Positions 33,967 through 44,450 of a DNA stretch of 64,000 nucleotides are shown here, in pieces. The stretch's first letter is position 1, and each line of letters starts with the position of its first letter. The DNA lies in the NCBI GenBank assembly GCA_036971615.1, contig JAYKKR010000057.1, forward strand, positions 48,047-112,046, written 5' to 3'. The notes under the pieces are model-generated. The model was not told the DNA's origin. It did not search any database and saw only the letters and a list, made by a program, of their open reading frames with translations. Source of the stretch: Amyloporia xantha (lineage: Eukaryota > Basidiomycota > Agaricomycetes > Polyporales > Adustoporiaceae). The translations under genes and the position numbers were made by a program.

Positions 33967-35318
33967 TAGAGACATCCGAGTCGCATTAGATACGGCTACC
34001 TCGCTCTGTATAGGCAACTTCCAAAGGCTAGGCTCCTGTAATAACCATATATTCGTGCAAGAATTCGTCCTGGTCCGAATTCGAGTTCTGCAGCTTGATA
34101 TAGCACAACGATGGAGACTGATATTAATATCATATCATATGTCGGAATATTCTGCCAACCAAAGATTGAGTAGTCACGTGGATAATCGGGCCGGATGAAC
34201 AGACTGTACGATCCCCTGGCCAAAATACGCTCTAGCGCCTAGTTCATTCTTTCATAGTGCGCCTGAGATCGATATCCTTTTGAGTCGGAACTTCTTCCCT
34301 ACATTCCGTCGATGTTCTTAAACGAAGGACTCAAATTGTGTGCGTTCAATTCCGCACGTGCGTGTCACTGGAGAATGCCGATCATTCCTTGCAGTCTTGG
34401 CCGAGCTTGTCAAAGGTCTAAAATGCTTTTGACTATGTCGTCAAAGGAACCCTCGTTAGGCATTACTAACACCCTACATTTATGTGCGACGGTGGTACAC
34501 CAAGCATGTCGTATCCTCCTCCCTCTGGGCTGGCATGAGATATATCCAGAATGGGAATTCGATAAGTACATCATTTTCCTACTATCTCTCTTCGTGATCG
34601 TCCTCCCCGGACACTTGAAATTTATCCACAGGAGAGCACCCGACTTCTGTAAAGTGGAAGAGAGTCTTGTTCATACAAGCATGCGCGTTTAGATCTCTAA
34701 AGCTCCTGTCATTGCGAAAGAGTAAACGTGAGGTACTTGAGTTTTGGTCGACTTCAAGAAGAGGACCTCCGTGCGTTGACGCATCAAGAGTAACACAGTG
34801 AGTACACAATCACATTCGTCATTGGTTCTTCCTTATGTTCTCCATAAACCTGACGGGTATTTCTGTGCTAGCGTTTTAGGAAGATTTTAGCCTAGAAGGC
34901 TCTGTTGCTTGAAGGGAGCACTGTCGTCTCAAAATTTGCTGTACGATATCCTATGTTGTCTTTGTTGGTCGAATGTACCATTCCATTATGCATGCCATAT
35001 TGCGATACATGTACGTGCTTCAATTGAGTAGGGGACTGGCGTTTTCCTCCACTGCCGAGATGCAAGGCTCTATCCACCAGCATGCTCGCTGTCCTGTTCA
35101 TGGAATCATGGAAAAATATCTCATACTGCCACTTCTGTAGCAGGATGAGTGCACTATCATCGAATCTTTTGGCTGTATGAGGCAACGCACGCTTGACGCT
35201 AGTTCGTTCGTCAGCTAGTTCATTCGTCAACTACTTTGATCTCTAGCCACTTGTGCCTCGTCGCCATAACCCAAGTCCCCTTCTTTCCTCCATCGCCATC
35301 TTGCTCTTATTCTCGAAC
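33967..35318. other. no supported gene
   Basis: A 126-codon plus frame (34312-34692) and a 112-codon minus frame (34892-35230) are open, but neither shows a motif or convincing splice context. The pyrimidine-rich 35253-35305 may be the promoter of the next gene. Confidence 0.35.
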
Positions 35319-35944
35319 ATGTCGATCACTCCGCGCTCATTCGATTTCGCCATTGTAAAGCTCATCATCCGCAACAAATCCTTTGCTTATGCATCCGGCG
35401 GGGGCTATCAACACAAGGCTCGCCCTTGTTTTGTGACGAAAGCCGATCAAAATGGCTTCTGGGCTGCACCCCTTTGCGGCGCGGGGCAGTTGTCGGACGG
35501 TATCTATGGCCCGAAAAAGAACGTGAGTTGATGTTCCACTGCTTCGACATTGTAGTGTGCTGATTCTATAGTAGATGAAAGTGGGGTGTTGGGCGCCGGT
35601 GAATTTCCTCGGCACAGGTGTCCCGGTTCCCGCTCATCCACTTGCCAACATCGACCCCTTCGTACTACCTCTGCTCCGCAATCCGGAGCACGAAACCATG
35701 AGGATCAAATCTTGTTTTATATGGGTCCAGACAGCTGGAGAGTATGTGTTATATAGGGAGTTTCACGAATGGGAGACTCAGATGGCGAGAGAGGATAAGC
35801 CGGTCCGCCTGGACGAGTTTTTCGATCTGGACATGGGGCGAATCGTACAGCTGCGTATGCAGCACGCAAGCTACGGTATGTCCTCCTATCGTTGTTCGAG
35901 AGGTTTGTGAGCTGTGGCTGACAATTCGCATAGGTGGCAAATGA
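35319..35944 (+). CDS. small conserved-looking protein, unknown
   Basis: Three exons join in phase: 35319-35522, 35575-35875 and 35934-35944, with introns of 52 and 58 nt. The product is about 171 residues: MSITPRSFDFAIVKLIIRNK at the start, SGGGYQHKARPCFVTKADQN, then VGCWAPVNFLGTGVPVPAHP, PFVLPLLRNPEHETMRI, and AREDKPVRLDEFFDLDMGRI near the end. It is globular in composition with no signal peptide or membrane segment. No family is recognised. The clean phases and splice sites argue that it is a real, intact gene. Confidence 0.6.
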
Positions 35945-36604
35945 TTCTGGCTTTTCAATGAACTGATAGATAGAAACTGTCTTACTTTAGATGATCTTAC
36001 ACAATTTGAAGTCGGCATAGTCCTATTTTGCGCAAAATGCTCGCTGAAAGGCATTCTTCAAGGATAGTTTTTTGAGAATATCACTCAAACTTTGGCTAAT
36101 TATATGTTTCCTCTGTTGTCAGATCCCCGATAGCCAGCGTTCGCCGCGCGCAACGAGTGTTGCCCTTCGGAAAAATCACCTCATGAAGACGCGTCGCTAT
36201 TCGCCTAGGATCGGGCGGACGATTTGCATCGACGCAGATGGTTTCCGTTCGGAAGACTGAGAATGTCCTATCGGCGGGGAGTCTGGTTCGCCTAACGCGT
36301 TCGGCGAACACGTTCGGCGAACCGTGCCTGGCGGTGTGACAGTGATGTGAGGCCAAGGGCCACATCCCTTTAATCAGGTAGCTCAAAGCGTGTGGCGTGG
36401 TCGGCGTAGGGTGGAGAGAGGCGGGAACGCGCACCGACCCACTGGTGACTGGTGCTCAACGGTGCGAGGGCGCTATCCTACAGCGACGCCGTCGCTCTAA
36501 GCCAAGAGCTCGGATACCACCGTATATGATACTGACAAGACATAGGCCAAGTAGACCGTTCTAGCACCTACACCGGGGAGCCAGTCACAATAAATTCAGG
36601 TACT
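35945..36604. other. intergenic with short palindromic repeat
   Basis: 36285-36323 contains ggttcgcc and ggcgaacc in inverted orientation, plus two direct copies of cgttcggcgaac. A 112-codon minus frame (36096-36434) crosses it but looks compositional. Confidence 0.35.
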
Positions 36605-37138
36605 ATGTACATTGCAGCGGATGAGCGAGACGCCTCGATACATCCCGATCACCGGTGCGCCAGCACTCAGCCACGATGGCGGTCGCCCATCAAGCGCCTG
36701 CGGGCACCAGGGTCCAGTGATCACAGGCGTGTTGCAGGCGTGTCACTTTGTGATCTTCTATTTCCGGTGTTCCGTGCTCGGCGAACGAACCTCCCCGTGG
36801 ACAGGATATTCTGGGAAGACTGGAAGGATCATTTCCGACGCGTACCCGGTAAGGACTTTGAGCTCTTCCATGCGCCTCACCCAATCAACTGCACGTTGTG
36901 CAAGACGAGCCCGGCGGCGGGGCAAGTCACGGAGCTCATTTTTCGGCCGGAGGACGGCGACGGGGCAACTAAGAAGGCAAAGCCATCCATCCAGTGGGTC
37001 ACCAGCACGCTCTCTGATGTTCAAGAGCAACAACTCTCTGCAGCGGTGCCAGACTTCAAGGCGGACATCAACCGTGGTGGCCGGGAAATCGTGGAATGCG
37101 CGATGGTCAAGATCGGCTTCTGGGCTCTAGCGCGATGA
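36605..37138 (+). CDS. hypothetical protein, 177 codons or spliced variant
   Basis: A frame from ATG 36605 to TGA 37136-37138 has a coding-like second half: VDRIFWEDWKDHFRRVPGKD, FHAPHPINCTLCKTSP, and RGGREIVECAMVKIGFWAL. The first third is less convincing. Another ATG in the next frame at about 36619 (MSETPRYIPITGAPALSHDG) might be the true start, joined by a short intron ending near the CAG at about 36737. Two cysteines in NCTLC could be a metal site. No family is recognised, and a second frame is open over almost the same interval. Confidence 0.45.
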   Translation: MYIAADERDASIHPDHRCASTQPRWRSPIKRLRAPGSSDHRRVAGVSLCDLLFPVFRARRTNLPVDRIFWEDWKDHFRRVPGKDFELFHAPHPINCTLCKTSPAAGQVTELIFRPEDGDGATKKAKPSIQWVTSTLSDVQEQQLSAAVPDFKADINRGGREIVECAMVKIGFWALAR

Positions 37139-39314
37139 GCCTACAGCGAGGCGTGCAAGGAGAGTAAGGCGCACACAGATAGGGCGCTGAAAGCTTTCAC
37201 TGGGCCCGGCAGTAGAGGATGATGACACACCGAAAGCGACCAACGAGAAGTTCCACGCTTTCTCTTCTTGCCATGAGTTCACCCTTGGTTCAGGGGAAAC
37301 CGCGATAGATCAATTGTCACGTACAAAGCAAGATGCATGATTCAGATGTCTACTGCGATGTATCTGACACGGGCTAGCGTGCAGCATAACAATACCAAGA
37401 AGACAAGCCATGTCTTAGATATGCCTATGTCCACACGATCCCAGCAGTTGTCACACATCGACTAGATCCAGCATGTTCGAAGATCCCGCTTCTCTGGTAT
37501 TGACCTATTCCATTAAGTTGTATGAGTCTCGGGTCGGGGCGTACGTGGTCCTGTGGTATGAGATGTGCCGGAGCACCGTAGAGGATCTGAATTGGAGCTT
37601 CGTCAGATTGGTGCACGACATTCCGCACAGTGCAGGTCGCTTGGTATAACACAAGAGATCAGTTCCCGTTGGTTAAATACTTGATATGCACATACCCCAT
37701 CAGCCATTTTGATAATCACAGTGCTATACCCGCCTTTGGCATAAGTAGCGTACGACCCTACGAACGACACTGAAGTTTACAGGAGACAGAAGATGGCCAA
37801 GCTAACATGCACACTTTCACGGGAACCCTGAGATGCCAATGTTCCGCGATGCACTACTTGACGGTCAGAAGTTTGACCATTGCCTGGCAGCGTTTCCTAT
37901 AAATATAAATGTAGGAAACCTGAAGTCATGTCAAACGACAGGACAATGATGTGAGGCATACAGCATAGCCTCTGGCGAGCTGTGATCCCTCGTCATGGTA
38001 CAGGATCTGTAGAAGATTTACTGCACATGTAGACATGTTGATAAACGAGCGGATAATGACAAGATATCGCATCGTGAATTCGGGCTGGCTGCTGCCGTGG
38101 TTCATCGGGCTGTCCTGGGTACATTGATTATCGGCTCCCCAATAGGGTTCTCCTCGGTTCTCAGCAGATTTATTGTGGATGAATGCTCCTCCGCTTTGGA
38201 TATATTCAACGGTAAAATTCTGGATGGTCACCGCGGTGTCCTTGATATATTCATTGCGGAGGGCCACCTGAATGTTCTGGAAACACGGGTTAGTAGACTT
38301 GAGATCGGTCAGCCCCTCGTTAGGTTTGTTGTCTATCACTGCTCTGGCATCCTGAGTTTGTTCGTTCACCACAGGACGCACTGAACCACTCCGTGCTTCA
38401 AGCCGTCAGTCGCCAGTCATGAATATCTAGACATAGGCTATCAACAATATACTCACGATAGGAGACAACGTCATAGTTACCACCTTGTTCAATGAAACCG
38501 ATATAGTATCAGTGCTATCAGTGCTAGCTCGGGTCGTAGCCCTGATTGACGGTAAGTCTGGGTGTATACCTGAGAGTTGCATCAGAGTGAATAGTTGCAG
38601 GAGAACACAGTGTTGCCGGCGTCTTTCCTGGGGTCCTTAAATATTTCCGAGGCCTCTCGGGCTGTCTCTAGGGGGTCTGTCAGATGGATGCATTAAGGAT
38701 CCACGGCGTAATTGCAGAGCCTGTACCAACACCAGGTTACCACTGTACAAGACATTCAGCTCGGATATTGAACCGGTCACCAATGCCTTATCAAACCTGG
38801 AGATAACGATCGAACAACCGGGCCCAGGCCTGAGCAAGAAGACGAATCCTACCAGACCATCCATGATACTTGAAGATGTCTTCCTGAGGCTGCTAGGGCT
38901 AGTTTCCACACATAGTAAGTACGGTAGAGAAGAATGATCAATCCCTTTATACCACTGATCACCCGATCGAACGAGTCCACTCACTGCACCTTAGTAGGCT
39001 GCCAGTGGTGCTCCGTGCTTGTTCACATCGCTATATTTTCTCGGGAACCACCAGAATTACAGGAATCTCTGCAACTGTCTCCGTAGACTGAGGTAGAGAA
39101 TCTCTGTCTCGGCCCAAGGAGACGGCTACAGACTTCGGAGTAGATTTCTAGTGTTCAAAAAGATTTGGTTTTCGAACATCAAAAACACCTACTTCTACCA
39201 TTAGAAGATGCCTCCATAGTAGATGCTCCATCATGCTACACTGTCTTTCTTGCTTACATGTATGATGACTGACGGCACTCGAATATTGCCATTCCTGACC
39301 CTCTTTCGCTGAAA
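37139..39314. other. gene-poor; weak exon-like segments
   Basis: Minus frames of 151 codons (37926-38381) and 115 codons (38637-38984) are open. A plus segment at about 38690-38900 (EPVTNALSNLEITIEQPGPG) looks somewhat coding and might be a 5' exon of the next entry. No domain is recognised. Confidence 0.25.
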
Positions 39315-39799
39315 CCAGAATCAGGGTTGCCGCACAAATCTTTCAGCAACATCGGAAGTTGTATGATATTGGACCGGCCTCTTGGATTACCGACCAGCAC
39401 AGGTTGCAGAATGGCAGGGTGCTCAGGAAGAGACTCCACGCAGAATGGGGCCATCAAGAGAAGTGTATCGATTCGCACCTCCCGGACACAGGGTCCCGGC
39501 AACTGCAGAGGGCCGAGGATTTGGTGAAGCCGTATGCTGATGCCATCGCTCGGGCCGCTGAGGCTAAGAAGGATCTCAATATAGCCCGAGTACGTGTTCC
39601 TTTGGAGGCACATAAGCGTGCCAGATCAACTGTGGTTCTTCGAAAGCCAGTTGTTTTCTCGACCGTGGAAACGGTCGAAGAACATTCAGAACGGCGCGAG
39701 CTAGAGCGTGTTCTGAGAAGCTGGACCCTACCCTCCTACCATCGGTGCGAAAGACGCGCGCGGTGCCGCTTGACAGAATCTCTGGGCAGCGGAGGATAG
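39315..39799 (+). CDS. coding-like exon, helical protein of unknown function
   Basis: A plus frame bounded by an AG at about 39325 reads AAQIFQQHRKLYDIGPASW, RLQNGRVLRKRLHAEWGHQE, DLVKPYADAIARAAEAKKDL. After this a GTACGT donor offers a splice near 39588. The charged heptad-like composition suggests a coiled coil. The frame continues to a stop at 39799, though a neighbouring frame is also open beyond 39745. The family is unknown and upstream exons are unproven. Confidence 0.35.
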
Positions 39800-41734
39800 A
39801 CAAAGGACAGCATGTGATTCCAAGGTGTTCTGGACCAACGGAGGGGCTCAATCAGTGGCTTGAGGAAGGAAAACTACCGCGCTATATGTATGTATTATTT
39901 GTGATCGAGGAATCTGGAGCGAAGCGAGCAAGCCCCAGTTGCAGGGGCACAGCACGATCGTTCCAAGAGCCTGGCTGAGAGATCAGGGGAGAGGGCAGCA
40001 TTCATCCGTCGGTGGTCGCGGTTCACAGGACGTCTCCCTGGCTGGCCTGCGCAAGATTAAGGCAGCTGTGTTGAGGTCTTGCGAGGTCTTGGCCGAGGAT
40101 TTGAAATGACTTGTTTAGAAATGAATTGAGATGTTATAATGCCGGGGAGTGGCAGAAGCCATACCGATGCGAGGATGTAAGTATGGCGAGGGTCACGGTC
40201 ACTCTATCGACTACGACATCGTCGTCGTGTTTGGGCTCTAGAACAAGAGATAAGTTGCAAACACGAGTTTACTTCCATATCAAAGAAGTGTACCCACGCT
40301 CACTTAGATGACTGCGCTGGTCGGACATTCATGCTGAGATCTTATCGAAAACTGGGATTTATGAGGATGCTCAACTTACGTATCGATCAGAGCCTGAGAT
40401 GAGCCTTCCTGTTAATCAAAGCTTCGCCTTAAGCTATAGATCGAGGCCCGTATCCTTTCAGTGCGGCTTGGGGTCAGAACGGATGCGAGCCTCTGTTTTA
40501 TATCCATTACAGAGCATACTGGAAGCCAGAAAAAAGGATCGAGCGTTATTCTGGGGATTCTATCGAAGGGGCACCTTTGTAAGTGTTTCAATGCGCAACA
40601 TGTGTTCGGATCAAAGACATGCCTCCGCGTTTCATCGAATCTTTCCCTTCGGTTGTGAACGAGTGCCCGTTTTTTATTTCTTTGGACACAAATCTTCGTC
40701 TTGGATCAAATGCAAGGTTTGGGATCGTTTTGAAGACTCACTCGGGCTTTCGATCTGGATCGAATATCTATTAACGCATCATATCGAAGAGGTAGTGAAT
40801 ACGAGCCTTGGGTTAGGTTGAACGCCGGGATTGGCATCCTATCGAAGGTACACTTCCCTGCATGGTCGAACATTGATCGTGGGATCCTATCGAAGCTGGA
40901 TAGTACGCTCCGAGTCGAATGCTAATCCTAGTATACGCTTTTGACTACTGGAATACTTCTGTCAAAACGCATGAGTCAGCTGCATAGGGTCTGAAGCTCG
41001 CTCGACACGGAGTTTTTATGAGTATATATTCAAGATAGAGTGCGATAGGTGGAAATATACGAGTGCTGACTTAGAGGAAAGACCAACGCGACTGAGTCAC
41101 GTGATCACGTGTCTGTTGAATCCATCCGCGCTCCGGCTCCTTTGCCCGCTAAGCTCGCCTTCGTATCCTGTCTGCCTGATAGAATCGTCGAATGACCGTT
41201 TTCTACCAATTCTCCGGTGCGTGCTTCACGTAAGTGATAAAAATCGAATTGCTGACCAACTGGAAAGCAGTGGACACCTGGAATACAATGTGCTGCTCCG
41301 CTTACATATCACACTCAAGAATTACACGTTATATCCATCCGGGTCAATCTCCTACGGGCTAGGCTTTCTACCTGAAGTTGAATTTGCTTCAGTGAGTTGT
41401 CACGAATAACTGCCGCTCTGTCGGCTGATTATATATTCATCGTTGGTTTGCGACTGATAGAAATCACTTCCTTTGGATGCAAGTCCAACCTGGATACGCA
41501 CGCTGGACCATCTACTTGCGCTGTCTCACCCTCACACAGTTTTCAGACGCTTTGCAGGAGTGCTGTTTGCCTCGGTCGAATTTTGAATGTTCTGCCGCCG
41601 CTATTCTTCCATGGATTAGGTTATGCGGGCACGGGAGGGGTGCACAAGTAAGGTAAGCATAACAGTACCCAATTCGGGCTTGCTGGCATTCTATGTTGCA
41701 AGGAGCAGCTACAAAGTACTACCTAGTCTGCTTT
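39800..41734. other. gene-poor with scattered 'cctatcgaag' motifs
   Basis: No supported gene. Related motifs (ttctatcgaagg, catcctatcgaagg, gatcctatcgaagc) recur at about 40558, 40843 and 40886, suggesting a decayed local repeat. Confidence 0.35.
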
Positions 41735-42140
41735 CTTCGCTGCTTGTCACCCGGGTGTTAACCTGGGATTCAACCGGACGGCAGGGCGCACCCTCGAAAC
41801 AACTGCGCTCCTGAAGAGCGCTGTCCGTTATTCCCGTATAGTGTCCGAGGATGCATCCAGCTTTTTCTTGCACAGTACTCAGTGTGTCCGTCATGCTTAC
41901 GCATCCCTTCACAGCGAAGTAGATATCTCGAGCTCTGGCACAGTGGCAGTTCTACGGCGTTTGGCCTCGCCGACGCTAGGTGCATGATGGGGCGCTGATG
42001 ATTCGTTGCTTGTCATATGGTTGGTAACCTGTGGTCCAATCGGACGGCAGGGCGCACCCTCAAAACAGCACGATGAAGCACTTTCTGACTGCGCCGAGTG
42101 TTTCGCCGACGCTAGGCGCATGATGGGGCGCCGATGAATA
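41735..42140. repeat. interleaved local duplications
   Basis: Two copies of a roughly 70-base unit centred on cggacggcagggcgcaccct lie at about 41735-41805 and 42001-42070. Two copies of cgccgacgctaggtgcatga (one with c for t) followed by tggggcgc lie at about 41969 and 42105. The arrangement is A-B-A-B, so one duplication of a larger A+B block followed by divergence would explain it. Confidence 0.65.
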
Positions 42141-43478
42141 TCCTTGGGTACATGTATAAGGTTGGTTTGAATCAATCGCTGTGACACAGGTGTGCTAATG
42201 CATCATTGTGTTGCGACAGGTTGGGATAAAGAAGGAGCCGAAGGGGATTTATTCTGCGACTATCGCTTCAACACGAATTTGCGTAAGGATCCTGGCTGTA
42301 GTATCTAGGCACCGGGTTGGCCGCATGGGTTTTCTCTAGGGGGAGGGAGAAAGGGAGAAAGATCGTTCGGCTCCTCAAGTCATAGTAAGTTCACCTATGT
42401 TGCCAATCTACTTCGTATCAATTACTACTTCAGGGCCCATCAAGCAGAATCTGTAATAAGGCTTTTCATTACCTTTCTGAGGCGTAATGCTGCTGGAAAG
42501 ACCATGGTAAGTACCAGCGATGCAGATGAGTTCGTGTACACTGAGTTGCGCTCGAGTCCGTTGGCAGGTCATGGGTCCTGGGTATGCCTCTGCTGTGAGC
42601 AAGTTCTAAAGCTACATCAAGAGCAAGATTGATGCGCTGGCGGCGTTACGTCGTACACTAAAGCTATGAGCGTTCCGGCGTGGGGCGATTGTGGTCAAGA
42701 ATTTACCCAGCCATTTCACTCTCGTCTCTATCGCAAGGCTGAGCAGGAGAGCATGCACATTTCAAGGATGGCTCGCACGCTAGTGCACAGGAAACTGTCT
42801 CCGGGTACACGGCTACCAACTGCTCGCAGTTCCAGCTCCAGGTGATGAGCTACAAGCACGACGCCAACATCAAGTCGACCGTGCTGCCTTTCAAGAAATC
42901 AAAGGCAACCCATTCTGTCAAGGGTCGACTAAGGCAGCTGCTATATGTTTCCCCGGCAGCTTCATTATTCTGGCGAAAACACGCCCGCCGACTCCCTGGC
43001 TACGCCAACGCAAGATGCCCTCCGCTACGGGATGAATGGGCTCATGCGAGCGGCAGGGTTCGTTCGACGTATAAAGAAGGCTCCCAGCCGCATCGACACA
43101 AACACGCGTCATTGCCCGAACTTGCGAGCCCGACGGCGGAAGACTAGGTGCGAAGAAGAACTTAATAGAGAAGAGACAGGCTATCGGCTGAGAAAACACT
43201 CACGTCAAGTGGCGCGTGCAAACGGAAACAGACAGTACTGGCGCACACGCACAAGCAGCGACTGCGTAGAGTATTCGGCGAGCTATCCACGAGCGAAGAA
43301 CGAACATAGTGATTGACGTCGATCCCGCTGATCAATGTCGCAATCCCGGGCAGTACTCATGATCACCGGGGTCCTCGTCACGGGCATGAGCGTCACCCAC
43401 AGCGACTGTCGCCCGTCGGCGCATTCTCGGGATCGCCCATCTATACGCACCGTGGCATGATACCGGAGGTAGTAGTCG
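42141..43478. other. no supported gene
   Basis: Frames of up to 123 codons overlap on both strands (42842-43316). The DNA becomes GC-rich toward 43000. Nothing is recognised. Confidence 0.35.
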
Positions 43479-44450
43479 TCACGGTGCTGACGTGCGGATG
43501 AAGCACTTAGCAGACGGCGAACGGAGCAAAAGACGCGTTCCAGGAGAGCCTACCTGAGTATACGAGAGGGAACACCAACCAGGCTTCGCAACTGAGGATG
43601 AGTGATACGGCGTGGTGATTACGTGAGCGAGGGTGACGACGGAGGGTAGACAAACGCGGAGACAGAGCGCGGAGGCGGTTTCGATGACTGGGCGGGAGGA
43701 GGGCGGAGCGGAGAGACGGTGCGGTGAATGGATCCGAGTGCAGTGTGCGCTTGCAGAGACGAACTGGGAATGCAGCAGAAACGAATTGACAGTGGAGGAC
43801 GGAGAGAAACGGAGAACGGAGCTCGGACACCGAACAGACGAGAGGAGGCGATGTGAGCATCGAGCGAATTCCACGCCGTTGAGGCTCTGCGAGAGCCAGA
43901 CGACGATCGACGGGGTGGCGTGTTTCATGGGGCATGACTGTCGCTGGAGAGACGAGCAAACGTCGACGGCACAGACGATACTCGCACAGGCTGCACACGG
44001 CGCGTCTCTGATCACGTCGAACGTGCGTGCATACGTGCGGGCAAACGAATCCCCCCTCAGCAACAGCAATGCAATGCGTACGTATGTACGCCGTTCGGAC
44101 CCTCTCTGTCTTGTGTACCTCCGGACGTCTGTCCTGCATATGCTCGTCACTCCTATCGCGTACGAACGCCAAGCCTGCTTCTAGACACAGATCACCGCAA
44201 GCCCAACACAGACACGACGCCCACCTTCCCCCTTATCACTCTGTCTGATCCGCCTTCCTACCGAGCTGCCACGCACCCCTTGAACCACCCTCTCAACCCT
44301 CTGACTCGCCGGCACCCCCAGCCCGGCCTTCGCTTCCCGCTCCCCTGTCACGCTCCACGCTGCGTCGCGATACCTACACACATCGCCTTGCATCTGACGT
44401 CTGCCGCCATCCCTCTGTCGCCACCACCTACTTGAAGTATTGGATGCCGG
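43479..44450. other. purine/pyrimidine-skewed GC-rich block
   Basis: From about 43500 to 44030 the plus strand is rich in G and A and poor in T. From about 44150 to 44440 it is rich in C. Because T is scarce, stop codons are rare, and three long frames overlap (43479-44150 minus, 43507-44172 minus, 43633-44184 plus). I regard these frames as by-products of composition, not genes. Confidence 0.5.

Noticed and set aside
39254..39613. 119-codon minus frame opposite the helical plus exon
   Set aside because: The plus strand has the more protein-like sequence and a usable splice donor. The minus frame is most likely its shadow.
43479..44184. Three long overlapping frames (224, 222 and 184 codons)
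   Set aside because: They overlap on both strands in T-poor DNA where stops are rare. None has a recognisable motif or splice structure.
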